This document shows, in pieces, positions 46,550-58,454 of a stretch of DNA of 64,000 bases. Position numbers and translations under genes: made by a program. The first letter of the stretch is position 1. Every line of letters starts with the position of its first letter. The notes beneath the pieces were generated by a model. The model was not told where the DNA came from. It did not search any database and saw nothing but the letters and a program-made list of their open reading frames with translations. This stretch comes from Gloeophyllum trabeum ATCC 11539 (lineage: Eukaryota > Basidiomycota > Agaricomycetes > Gloeophyllales > Gloeophyllaceae): contig NW_006920417.1 in assembly GCF_000344685.1 (NCBI RefSeq), positions 1,538,836 to 1,602,835 of the forward strand. The letters are read 5' to 3'.

Positions 46550-48068
46550 TTTGAAAGTGGCGGAGGGGGATGAGGCTGAACGCGGCGATCATCCTACAAC
46601 CGTGCCTTTAGGAGTCCTTGGGCGCCAGACGATTGAATAATGCAGTCGTGCCTGGCGGTTCCAGACTTGCAAAGATACGGAAAATGTGGCAGTGCCGGCC
46701 CCTTTGTATAGGCATCCGCCACTTGTCCGCCACTGGCACCATCAAACTTCACACTTGCGCGCGCAGCAACGAATTACTCAGACATTTGATGGCAATAATG
46801 ATGCAACGACATCGACGGTGTGCCGCCCTACGCGTTCTGCAGTCTCCTGCCTGTTGCGAACGTGGCTCTCCGACAGAGGCCAACGAATTGACGCCCATGA
46901 CTCCCATACTGTCATCCGCATTGATGTTGTTTTCAAGGATTTCCCACTTATCGTGCTGCTTTACGTTCGAGAGCCTGCTTGAGTTCAGCTAGCTCTCCTT
47001 TGGCTTCAAGGCTTAAGGCAGTTCAAGGCGCCTCTGGTACCTGCCTTCCAAGTTGCGGCGTTTCGGGCGCGCGCTATGAGCGCTCCGTCCCAAGCGTGCC
47101 AATCCATGCCGATACCCAGCGCTACCGGCCAGCAACGAGCGTAATTTAGCCTCATAATGCTTTAGGTCGGGTCGCGGAGCGCTCGAGTCCACAAGCGTTT
47201 GTGTGAGGTCAAACAAAGAAGGTTGGCGTTCAGCGTCTCCTGTCCGATATTTGTGGCGAAATTGATCAGGACGCGACGGCAGTAAGCTTCATGGCGTCGA
47301 CAGACATGTATGGTGAATGATACAAACGGTCTGACCGAAATTCGGAACGCGTACGTGGAGATGATGAAGCTTGTGACCGTCGCTGAACGGCAGGCAGCCT
47401 CGAGTACGACGGTGTGACGGGAAGAGGGAAAGGAAGGTGAGGAGTCAGATTAATGACGGTTCAGCGATATTTAAACGGTAACTGCGAGAATACGACTAAC
47501 GATCGTCGTCTCGAACATTACCCGACAGAATAAGACATTTCCATGAATGGTAATCTTCCTTCTCAATATGGTATAATAGGGCTCTTGCCTCTTTCTAACT
47601 TTCACTTGAATCGTTCCAACTTCCAAGCGGTCCAATATCGTCGCACGTCGTCATATTCATGCGTAAGTACGAGGGTTTACCTAACGATTACCACTATACT
47701 TCAACTTTGAAGGCAACTTTGCACGGGACAGTAACAGTATATCACCGTTCAACGTTGGTTCAACGGAAGAAACTCGTACCGTACCTATAAATCAACTAGT
47801 CTCTGTTTATACGACGGGTTCACGAAGGAAAGAGGCGGAGGGGGACAATGTGTACTGAATCCTGATGGTTATGTGTGTCGTAGGTGTACTATTCGATCCA
47901 TACCGCTCCTCCTAAACTCGTCCCACTACAGGGAGTCTGGTGCCGAAGACTCCGATGCGTGCCCTGAAACCCTTATAGTGAATCATCTGTTGGTATGATA
48001 TACAGAGTCTACTTCACGGTGAGGGGCACCCTCTCCGGGGCGCCCAATATACCTAGGGCCGTTACCCA
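46550..48068. other. intergenic, no gene recognised
   Basis: 1.5 kb holding only short open frames (46618-46992 plus, 47013-47216 minus) without family features. The stretch from about 47220 to 48060 has no appreciable open frame and is AT-richer than its surroundings. Confidence 0.45.
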
Positions 48069-49906
48069 TTATGCTACGGTAGGCGTCTTCGCCATCAGAG
48101 CGAGCATGTCCCAACCGATATTGGCGGCAGCAATCTGAGTTATTTCATCTACCGGATGAAATGGTTAGCGAAAGGTGCCCATCGGACGGTGCTATGTGAA
48201 TTGCGGCCTACCCTGACTGTCATAGCCTGGTCAAATAGGGGGCAGGTGAGCAGGGTTATGGTAGAAGGACAGAAGGACAAAGCGTACCGGGCGCGACTTC
48301 TACGATATCGGCCCCGACAATCTTGAGGCCTACGAGCCCCTTGAGGATCTTTTTGATCTCCTGTGGGTGAGACGGGACCGTGAGCGACCTATTCGTGTCA
48401 GAGGGATCAAAGGACGCACGCGTGTAGTGAAACCACCAATTTCAGGCCTGTATAAATACATCAGTGCTCTGCTGGCTTCTCCATAGTCGTAAAAGTTCCT
48501 CACGTCCCGGTCCTAGTGACGATCAAAGTTATCAGAAAATAGAGCCGCGCTTGCAAGTCGAGTGCACTTACGCAGGTGCCATGCCAGGGTCAATCACGTC
48601 GATATCCAGAGTGACTGGCCGCCAGTGAAGTCAGCCTGGGCTAACAGCGTCGCAAGCATCCGGTCAAACTCACTGTAGACGGGGTTATCGCCAACGACCT
48701 CCCGGATCTTATCTACGATCCCCTGGTACCCGACTTCTTCGATATCCTCCGCATGGGAGATGTGGAACCCAACCTCCCAGTCGTTCTTGTAGTCGTCCCA
48801 GCTGCCGAGGGCGCCGCGAATTCCGACGTGCTATGGGATAAGGTCAGCCAGTCGGCGAAACAAGACGCCCTTGCTCACGATATTGGAGTTATTCGGCGCG
48901 AGGAGACCCTCCTTGTAGGCGTAGTAGAAGTAGCTGCCGTGCGTGACTGGGATTTCTTCGCCCGGCAGCCAGGGACCGCTCTACCCGGAACGTAAGATAC
49001 TCAGCAGGGCGGCAGCGAGTCGGATGGTCTTACCATGAAATTGGGTTTCCAGGTGTCTACACAGTAGCCAGCTCAGTCGATCGAGGCCGAAGGAGTCGAT
49101 CAGTGACTACGAGACCCACCGAGATGACTATCAAAATGGATAACGCTGACAGGCCCATAGACCTCGGCAACACCTCGGAGTAATGGTAGGGTGATCGTGT
49201 GGTCGCCACCCTGGAGATCAAATGAGATTTACTCCGCCGGCACGGAGGGATGAAACGACTCACGAGCGTCAGTACGCGGGGATGGTACTTCCCATCCTTC
49301 GCAAGGCTCGTCTCGTTATACGACCGTGCAGCCTCCCGGGACAGCAGCTCCTTGTTTGCGAGCTCGAGCTGGCGCAGCGCGACCTTGTTGTCCACGAATG
49401 TCATGGCTGTCGGTCAAGAAAGTGAGTGTGCAACAGCAGTGTGCCGGTCGGGGTGCAACATACGGACGTCGCCGCAGTCAGCGATGTTCAGATAATCACT
49501 GGCACGGATTTTGTGAGGGACGTTGATTCTGTCGACACCGAGGCGGCGCGCGCCCTGACGGATCCCATTAGGCCCAAACCTCGCTCTGTCATAGAAAGAT
49601 AGATGAGCGGCCGTGCACTCTCTGCTGTTTATCCACTCACCCAGGCCGGAAGCTCGTAGCAGTATCAAATGGCGCGCCCAGCACTGCAACATCGTACTTT
49701 ACGTCCGCGTCACTCCCGAAACACCTCAGCGGCTGCGCACGCGCAAACGACACGAGGCCGTTCCATGACTCCTGGGACCACTTGTCGCGCGAGAGCAGGT
49801 CGGACGAGAAAAGCCGCTCGAAGTCGGTCGGCGCGCTGAGGTGGTACGGGGCTTGCGAGGCGTGCACGAGCGACGCGGCAAGGACGAGGAGACCGAGAGA
49901 CAACAT
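48069..49906 (-). CDS. agmatinase-like ureohydrolase with N-terminal signal peptide
   Basis: Many short exons. The N terminus [20 protein letters not shown] is a clear signal peptide. The arginase/agmatinase fold follows: [39 protein letters not shown], and [15 protein letters not shown]. Then come the Mn-binding motifs GGDHT (after a GT-AG intron), [11 protein letters not shown] and [14 protein letters not shown], with the Glu-containing [12 protein letters not shown]. The C terminus [20 protein letters not shown] runs on to [12 protein letters not shown] and stops at 48069. The family hydrolyses guanidino compounds to urea and an amine. Asp and His metal ligands are present, so it should be active. 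Secretion or vacuolar location is inferred from the signal peptide and is unusual for a textbook agmatinase. Substrate not certain. Confidence 0.85.
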
Positions 49907-50360
49907 GGCGGAAGCGACCTCTTCGCCCCAGGAGTGCAGTGTCCCGCCATTTGTACCTCCGTGCTATCTCGGTGCGGGGGTGCGCTTCTGAGATACAAGG
50001 CTGAGATAGGGCTAAGATAAGGGTATATTGGTCACGTGACCGCGTATATGAGTGGGTTATCGTGGGCTTGTGCGATAGGCAGGAATCGAGCCGGCAAAGA
50101 GGGAGAGATAAAAGTCTCGGACTCACGCTGACAGGAGGCCTCGTAAGCTGATTTAGGACCACATCAAATTATAGTCGGACGGACGGATTTGACGATTGCC
50201 AGGGGGGCAAAGTAAATAGGACTCAACTCCGAGAATCATATAACATGGGTTCGCGAGTGGAGTAGATGCGAAACGTGTCATATACCGGTCGCAACTAGAC
50301 ATTAAGGGGTGAAGAGAGTATTATTACACCTAGTTATACAATTGTACATGATGCAAGGAA
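49907..50360. other. intergenic between ureohydrolase and transaldolase
   Basis: About 450 bp; promoter of the minus-strand ureohydrolase and 3' region of transaldolase. No coding signal. Confidence 0.5.
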
Positions 50361-51586
50361 TCACTTACTACCCCGGGCCCTCTCCCTCAGTTTGTCCTTC
50401 AGGATACTCTTCAGTTTCTCCCCGTCCTCGTCAAACTTCTTGATACCCTGGTGCAAGTTATCGAAAGCCATCTGGTCCTGCAACAGCTTCCACCTGAACT
50501 CAGGCTGGTTGTCTACGTAGCTCTCTTTCGGGATCTTCTCGGTTGTAGTCGCAGCGGCAGCGACGACCGCGTCAAGCCTCTTGGGCACTTCGTCCGTGGA
50601 CCGTTGTAGCTGCTCGAGCAGCTTCGGCGACACAGTGAGGAAGTCGCAGCCTGCGAGCGCTTTAATCTCGTCGACGTTCCGGAAGGATGCGCCCATGACG
50701 ATGGTCTTGTACGAGTGCTGCTTGTAGTAGGTGAAGATCTTCCGGACGGATTGGACGCCTGGGTCGGCGTTGCCTTCGTATGACTCGTTCGGGTTGTGTT
50801 TCTTATACCAGTCGAGGATCTACGGGTTGGTAATAAGTACATATAGTCCAAAACTTGATCACAGTGCACGTACCCGCCCGACGAAGGGGGACACAAGTGT
50901 CACCCCTGCCTCTGCGCACGCAACCGCTTGCGCGAAGCCAAACAGAAGCGTCATGTTCACGTGGATACCTTCTTTCTCTAAATCTCGTCCAGCTTGGATC
51001 CCCTCCCAAGTTGAGGCAATTTTGATCAGGACGCGCTCCTTGGGGATTCCTATGGACTCGTATAGTTCAATTATGTGTCGCGCCTGACCCGTCTCTTTAG
51101 TTTCGGTTACCAGGGGACATCCTAAAGCTGACGCTAGCCTACCTTGGCCTTCGACCCTTCTTTATCAAACGATAGACGGGCGTCCAACTCTGTCGACACC
51201 CGTCCAGGAATGATATTCAGGATCTCTTTGCCGAACTCAACCAGCTACATGGCGCATATAGTGAGTTACTGCACCAATCACGGCGGAAGTAGACATACCA
51301 GGCGGTCCAGAGCCAGACTGGATTGTTCCTCTAAGGATCCGCCTTTCTTCTGCGCGTACTCGAGCGCGACGTCGAACAGCCGCGAGTACTGAGGCATATC
51401 CGCCGTGGCCAAGATCAATGTCGGATTCGTCGTCGCATCCTGCGGTTTGTACTTGTCAATCGCTGCGGGAAATCTCAGTCAAGGACTCCGTATTGGACTA
51501 TGCGGTCGCCCCTCACTTTCGAAGTCGCCGGTGTCGGTGACGATGACCGTGCCGGTCTGTTTCAGCAGGTCTAGGGAGGTTGTCAT
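50361..51586 (-). CDS. TAL1: transaldolase
   Basis: The start [20 protein letters not shown] (51586) is followed by [20 protein letters not shown], with the family signature DATTNPTL. Next is [20 protein letters not shown], then [16 protein letters not shown] with the Schiff-base lysine in LIKIAST. Then come [20 protein letters not shown] and [17 protein letters not shown], and a C-terminal helix ending [11 protein letters not shown] at 50361. It moves a dihydroxyacetone unit between sugar phosphates in the non-oxidative pentose phosphate pathway, in the cytosol. Exons are separated by short GT-AG introns near 50820-50870, 51110-51140, 51245-51300 and 51465-51515. All conserved residues appear intact, and the length matches fungal enzymes. 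Confidence 0.95.
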
Positions 51587-53203
51587 GTGGGTCGTATAGA
51601 ATCCGATATTCTCAACCAGCCTAGTTATATCCTTCAATCCTGCAACAAAGCGTCTCCGCATTACTCCTTCCCCCAGTCATTATGATGCAACGCACAATCA
51701 TAGTGGTTCTCCCATGATCCACCCTTCATCAAGGAACATTCGTTTTACCTCTTGGTGAGAGGTGACGAGTCTGCGAGTTAACGCCAGGGATGGGCCTCGA
51801 AAATTGGAATGTAATGAGTAGCATGTAGATTTAGACAATCGCGACTTGATCGCGACATGCAGATCTTGACTTATGCCCTTTATAGACGTGAGAATCGTGA
51901 GGTAACAGTGCGAGGGCTGGGGAGAAGTCTGCCGACAATGACGCCATTTATGGCAATGCCAGTACTACATTGGGTTGAGCGACGATCCCGACATATGTCA
52001 AGGAACTTCTTCACATACTTTTCTGCATAAATATGCTCCAGTGTTCCGCCTTGCATATTTCTCATCTTTCCTCCTCCTCTCCCCCTCCGCCGCCATCTGG
52101 GCTCTCCCTATCATTTTTCTCAAGTTACCCTTCAAGGGAGGGGTGTAGTTCTCACTATAAGTGAATCTGATCACAGGAAGGTTTACGGTCTTAATCGAAT
52201 TACATAAGCAACTCCCGCCACCGCTGCAAGTCAAGCTCGGGAGGCGGGCAGATGCGGCCTCCTCCATGAGGGTACGGTAGGGTAGAAAATTCGGAATAAA
52301 ATTCTTTGAACTATAGTACATGTGCAGCTACAGTGCAGTGCAGTTAAGTAAGGAATAAAGACCAGGAGCAAGCAAGTAGGTCAGCTAGGGCAAGCCACAG
52401 ATCTGGGTGCCGAGTGGACTGTGATGCCGCGGTTGGGACTGTGAATTTGCCAATCCGAACCTAGCTGAGGAGGGGGGTCGATTTTGGCGCGCGCCCGCGC
52501 CAAATCGCGTCACGACGCGATTTCCGCTGGCGAAATTCACAGTCCATAGCCTTGGCATTTACAGTCCCTCGGGTAGATATCTGGTTACCTCACCCGCGCG
52601 TTCGTAGAGTTCCCGAGCGCCTGATGTGCTTCTTTGACCCTCAGATATTACTAACAATAGCATAGATTATATTTGCAAGTATATACAATATTTGAAGCAC
52701 GGGAGGCGTGTATCTGGCCCTCCAGCAGGCCGGGATGGACGGGGAATGGAGAGACCGGGGTCCCAAATGGCGTGGGAACTGGGACTGTAATGGACTGTGG
52801 CTCCCCCGCCACAGGACCGTAGATCTCACGGAATAAGCGCGTTTCCTCATCGATGGAGGGCTTGTGTGAGTGACGGCTATACGGTAAAGCATTTGCTGAC
52901 CAAAACTATGCCCAAAAACACTCAACTTCAGAAATTCGCTATGGTAAAGACATAGCAAGTTGTCATGACGATTGTTGAAGCTTCATACTGCGGACTCTAA
53001 ATTGCAAGACTATTTCTGGTACCTAAGTAGCTTGGGACAGAGTCTAGTCACTCACCTCGTCTTTGCACTGCACCCCTGACGCAGGCTATTCCTGGCTTGT
53101 GGTACCGGTTGCAGTGCTTGACCGTAGCACCACACTGCGCTCGAGTCCACAGCCTCGCGCGGGCATAAGACGCAGGGCAAGCATTTGCTGAGGTATTCCG
53201 ACC
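51587..53203. other. divergent intergenic region between transaldolase and chitin synthase
   Basis: 1.6 kb without a recognisable gene. It holds a nested inverted-repeat element (52416-52567) and a further copy of the GGACTGT motif with a CTGTGGC/GCCACAG stem near 52793. The two flanking genes point away from it, so both promoters lie here. Confidence 0.5.
52416..52567. repeat. nested inverted repeat, MITE-like
   Basis: Outer arms: GGACTGTGATGCC at 52416-52428 and GGCATTTACAGTCC at 52554-52567. Inner arms: GGACTGTGAATTTGCCA at 52436-52452 and TGGCGAAATTCACAGTCC at 52528-52545, which are near-perfect inverted complements. Inside are two short hairpins: TTTGGCGC/GCGCCAAA (52483-52504) and AAATCGCGTC/GACGCGATTT (52502-52523). 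Size, absence of coding capacity and terminal inverted arms fit a small non-autonomous DNA element. No clear target-site duplication was identified. Confidence 0.5.
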
Positions 53204-56200
53204 ATGTCGCACTACCCAGAGGTGACTCTCCCGCCTGTTCTTCCGGAGCACATCACGCTAATGTGAGACAGGCTGATGAGGCTCAACGAGGGCGTTATAA
53301 CGACGGATACAATCCTTACGGCGGTCCCCATCCATATGAGCAGCCTCCGAATCACGACAACCCGTACGAGAATCCCTATGGCAGACCCTTGTCGGACCCG
53401 TTTGCTACGCCAGCACCCCCTCCTCAGCCGAGCGCATACCACACCCCGGCTCCGGCGGCTCACGACCCTTTTACGACCCCTTCGCATCTGCCTCCGCCTA
53501 TGCCATTATCTCCACCTCCACCCCCGCAGGTGGACTACATGAGCCCGCACTACAATCCCAATTATGCCCTGCAGTCATCTCCGCCGCCACCTCCCCCGCT
53601 GAACCCTAATCCGTACGGCCCGTCGTACGAGGCCTTGCCAGTGGAGGACCATGACCACGATGCAGGCGAGTACGGCGATATACCCCTTCTGAACCGGGCG
53701 CCGTCCTCGCGCTCGCAGGACTCTTGGCAGCACATACCGGGAGAATATGGCGATGCGACGGGGGACGACCGGTCGGAGACGAATATCAGGTACGGGCGCA
53801 TTCCTCAGCGGGTGCCTCGGAGGTACAAGACAATCAAGAAAGTCGAGTGAGTGCAAGGGGCCCATGGGATGTGGTGATTACCCGCTGACTGCAATAGGCT
53901 GTTCCACGGGAACTTTGTGCTGGACGCGGCTGTGCCGTCGAAGCTGTTGGATATGTGCGCGCAGCGGAATGAGCGCGAGTTTACGCACATGCGGTACAGC
54001 GCGGCGACGTGCGACCCGAATGATTTCAAGGGTGCGTCTTGCTAGCGTATTCGCGTTCCGGTGTCTGAGGCCCGGCTGTCTGTCAGATTCTGGCTTCACG
54101 CTGCGACAAGTGCACTACGACCCACCACGACGCACGGAGCTCTTCATAGTGATGACGATGTATAACGAGGACGAGGAGCTGTTCTGTAGGACTATGCACG
54201 GCGTGATCAAGAACATCGCGCATCTCTGTAAGCGCGACCGCAGTAAGACGTGGGGCAAGGAGGGGTGGAAGAAGGTAGTGGTGTGCATTGTCAGCGATGG
54301 GCGTCAGAAGATCAACACCAGGACGCTGAGTGTCATCGCCGCCATGGGGGCCTATCAAGACGGTGTGGCCAAGGTAAGGCCTGAAGCTTGCTCTTATGAT
54401 CTCTACTGACAGTCCACAGAATATTGTAAATGGAAAACCTGTCACGGCACATATTTACGAGTATACCACGCAAAGTAAGTTATTCATCATTCCGCAGTTC
54501 TGCGCCGGTCCTCAGTTTGTCTAGTTTCCGTTACCCCTTCGATGAAGATCGAAGGTGCCGAGCGCGGGACAGTTCCTGTGCAGATTATCTTCTGCCTGAA
54601 GGAGAAGAACCAGAAGAAGATCAACTCGCACCGATGGTTCTTCAACGCTTTCGGGCCCATCCTGCAACCGAACGTCTGTGTCCTGCTGGACGTGGGGACC
54701 ATGCCGGGCCCGACAAGTATCTACCATTTGTGGAAGGCATTTGACATCAACAGTAATGTCGGAGGAGCTTGCGGGGAGATCGTGGCGATGAAGGGGAAGT
54801 TCGGCCAACACCTCATCAATCCACTCGGTACGTTTTCCCCGCCCTACGTAGATCCATGCCATGACACGCTCTGACATATCCATGCCAGTCGCTGCTCAGA
54901 ACTTTGAGTACAAGATGTCGAATATCCTAGACAAGCCATTGTGAGCTATCTCGAAATATTGTCTGCCTCGGCAGTGGGTTCTTATCGTCTACCAGAGAGT
55001 CTATCTTTGGATATATCACTGTCCTGCCGGGAGCCTTCAGTGCCTACCGGTACATTGCTCTGCAGAACGACGCCGTGGGAGAGGGGCCGCTACAGAAGTA
55101 CTTTTTGGGAGAGAAGATGGTGGGTGCAATCCCTCATGCTGAACTCGGGGTTTGAATAACGGTTTCCGCTAGCATGGAGCCGGCGCCGACATATTCACGG
55201 CAAATATGTACCTTGCGGAGGATCGTGTAGGTAATCAGCACTAACTCCGTGGACGATTTCTCATCGTATGTCACAGATTCTTTGCTGGGAATTGGTGTCT
55301 AAGCGCGGGGGTTCTTGGATTCTGCACTACGTGAAGTCCGCGTACGCGGTTACGGACGTGCCAGATCAAGTCGGTTTAAGCATTGCACAGGCTGGGCAGA
55401 CAGCTGACGAATCTTCAGGTCCCGGAGCTGATATCGCAACGTCGTCGATGGCTCAACGGCTCATTCTTCGCGGCGATACACAGTACCGTGCACTTCCACT
55501 ATATCTATCGCTCATCCCACTCCTTCCTGCGGAAGTTCTGGATCCACGTCGAGATGATCTATCAGACGTTTAACCTGATATTCTCATGGTTCGCCCTGGT
55601 ACATGTCATTGACGGATAGTTTGGTTTCCTGCACTAATGTCAAGTGATAGGGTAACTATTATATCGCCTTCGTCATCTTGTCCCAAGCGTTGGAGGATCC
55701 CAGCTTCAAAATAACGGGCATCAAATATGTGAACATTGTTCTGCAATACTTCTATCTAGGACTGCTCGTCATGTGCTTCCTGCTCTCGCTGGGTAACCGG
55801 CCTCAAGGGTCGAAGTGGGGATATACGCTGTCCTTTATTGGATTTGCATTAATCACCATTTACATGACGGTGCGCAGGGATTAAGTGGACGATGAGAGCT
55901 TGCTGACAGTCATGCCTTCCTTAGTTCTCTGCGTTTTTCCTGGCGTTCAAGGGAGTAGAGAACGTGTCTCATGTCGAAGGACGACCGATACAGGCATCCG
56001 ACATCTTCTCCAGCGCCGTGTTTCGGAACATCGTGATATCGATCGCAGCCACCCTGGGTCTTTACATCATTGCATCCCTGATTTTCGTGAGTCGTGTGCT
56101 CATGTGGTGCCATAAAGGCTGACGAGCCTTCTTCTAGTTCGAACCATGGCATATGATCACCTCGTTCCTGCAATACACGTTGATGGCTCCGTCGTATATC

Positions 56201-56976
56201 AATGTTTTGAACGTCTATGCCGTGAGTGACTCTGCCCGCCTTGCGTTATTGTCTCCGCTCACCCTCGTTTCATCGACAGTTTGCTAATGTCCAGTGAGTA
56301 TCACGAAGTCATATTCTGCTGTCTGTACTCAACTGGAGATAACAGCGATGTATCCTGGGGAACTAAGGGCGATAACAAAGTCCAAACGGATCTAGGTGTC
56401 GTGCAAGTGGGCAAGAACAAGAACGAGGTGGAGGTTGTAGTTCCAACCGCGGAAACGGACATCAATGCTGCGTATGAAGATGCGATCCATATGCTGTCCA
56501 CGAAACCGCCGAAGCAGGAATCCAAGCCAGATCCGCAGACTGAGCAGGAAGATTATTACCGGAGCTTCAGGACTAAGTACGTTCGCTTTTATGTCCTTCT
56601 AACCAGATGCTGACATTCTTTCTAGCGTAAGGTAGTGAGACAGACCCTATTACAAACTATTAACCTTGTCTGCTTAGGTTCTTCTCGCTTGGGTGTTGTC
56701 AAATGTAAGCGAGCTTCGCAGTCCAATGCAGTGCTCTGTGACTGACCTTGATGACTCCAGGGCGCTTTGGCTGCAGCTGTAGTGTAAGTTGACGTGGCCC
56801 GAAGCCCGGCCGCGTACTGACCCTTCCCGCCCGATAGCTCTGCCACAGAGAAGAATAATGCGTCCAAGGCTGTTAGCGGATACATGGCTTTTGTCCTCTT
56901 CTCCGTTGCTGGTCTCGCATGTGCGTCATTCGTGGCACCTCGCATTTCTCAACTCATGAACGACACCGTTGCATAG
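53204..56976 (+). CDS. chitin synthase
   Basis: Many exons, starting with an 18-nt exon (MSHYPE) that splices to [19 protein letters not shown] Pro/Tyr-rich cytoplasmic N terminus is followed by [20 protein letters not shown] and [20 protein letters not shown], the chitin synthase opening. Then come [31 protein letters not shown] and [31 protein letters not shown], and the catalytic [17 protein letters not shown] (QxxRW). Several membrane helices close the protein ([34 protein letters not shown]). It makes chitin at the plasma membrane from UDP-GlcNAc. The order resembles the class I/II type without a myosin head. Near the 3' end the frame only works if a single C at 56626 is an exon by itself, or an equivalent two-step splice. 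Stop at 56974. Confidence 0.92.
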
Positions 56977-57417
56977 TCGTAAGATTTATAGGCTCCACAA
57001 CTTACATGCTCGTCCGCCTCTTTGCCGGAGAGTAAACCGGCGCAATCGCCTGGTGTAGAGAGTACGTGAAGAAGGAATGGCCTTGCGCTTTGATTATTGT
57101 GACCCGGACAGCTTGGACATGCTGATTTGCTTTGCTCTCGTCTGTTCATACCCTCATCTAGCATATTATTATCTGTTATACCAATAGCTGGTACCGTCGT
57201 GTAGCGTGCACCCGATTAAAACCTTGATTATTCTGGGACCCCACATGCATGATACCAGTGCGCAGGGATCAGTGGGCAACATATATACGCCTGCAACTAT
57301 GTCAAAGCCACTGAGCCCTGTGGCTCGTTTCCCGATATAGTCGAGTAATGGCGACGCTTGGTCCATGACTGTGGCGGTCCTTGCCAAAGCCACTCCCACA
57401 AACGGGACGCGTCCAGA

Positions 57418-57424
57418 TATAAAG
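57418..57424 (+). promoter_or_regulatory. TATA-like box
   Basis: TATAAAG, 68 bp upstream of the ATG at 57492; spacing suits a fungal core promoter. Sequence evidence only. Confidence 0.4.
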
Positions 57425-57491
57425 GCGCGACAACCGCATCGGCTATGCCACTGAAAACACGATCCCGCCGTCTCATCGATACGTCGTCGCC

Positions 57492-58051
57492 ATGTATCGC
57501 ACCATGGACCTAGCGCTATCCGAGCTCGCCACCCACAAGGCCGAGCCAACGCCAAGCAATATATTCAAGTCCTACATGCGTCTCGCGGGCTACACCGAGC
57601 TCTGCAGGGAGGCGGTCCACTCGTTCGAGCGCGCGATGGAGAAGTACCCGTGCGACAAGTCCGTCGTGGGCGTCGCGATGGAGAACATCCGCCGGGAATA
57701 CTGGGCGAACAAGCTTGGCCTGAAGAAGCCTGGGGACCTGGTCGAGGTTCGGTGCCCGGACTGCGGCAAGTGTGTGCGGCTCACGCTGGACCAGTATTTG
57801 GACGGGGGAGAGGACGAGCGGAAGGGGCACCTAGAGCCCGAGCCTGAGCCACAACCCACAAGGCGCAGGAAGAAGCGAACCGGTGAGTCGTAGCTCCCTT
57901 GCGCGCTACCGATACGTGTTAATGAGGATATGCAGCGAAAACTAAGATGATCAAGACGGTCCGCGCAGTGAAGCATACCCGTCCTAGTTCACCCTCCGGG
58001 GAGAGCGATGCTGCCTCAAGCTCGACCAGCGGCTCGAGTCAGCAAATCTAA
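57492..58051 (+). CDS. small protein with a CxxCxxC motif, function unknown
   Basis: Two exons, 57492-57882 and 57936-58051, give 168 residues. The helical N terminus (MYRTMDLALSELATHKAEPT, FKSYMRLAGYTELCREAVHS) is followed by VGVAMENIRREYWANKLGLK. Then comes a beta-like patch with a possible half zinc ribbon (VEVRCPDCGKCVRLTLDQYL), an acidic Glu-Pro run, a basic patch RRRKKR that could be a nuclear signal, and a Ser-rich tail. The protein is soluble. No family was recognised. The gene has its own TATA-like box and a canonical intron, so it looks real. It converges on the EB1 gene. Confidence 0.65.
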
Positions 58052-58454
58052 TGGAAACATTGATTCGATATTCGGACTTCGCTTGTTCTTGGTGGATGTA
58101 TCGATAGTAGTCTCTTCAGTATTTGTATTTTATGTGCCGCAAAGTGTGTAGTGGCCAGTGATTTTCGACCGGATTGCCCGCCGATGCGAATAGCCACTGA
58201 TCTGCGTTTGATCCCAATATCGACTCGGACGCCTGTGCGAGCAGAACCGAAGCCCCAGACTGACAGTGTATTCACCGTGCTGATGGTGATGGGTCGATTT
58301 ATTTGGTTCCAGGCGGAACCATGTTTCATTCTACATTGTTAGATTCACTTCGAAATACGAACAAATACCATGGGGAGATTACGACAAGGAGCGGAGACAA
58401 TATCGGAACGAGTATGTATAGCAAAGCGAGAGTGGGGGTCCAAATATCGATACA

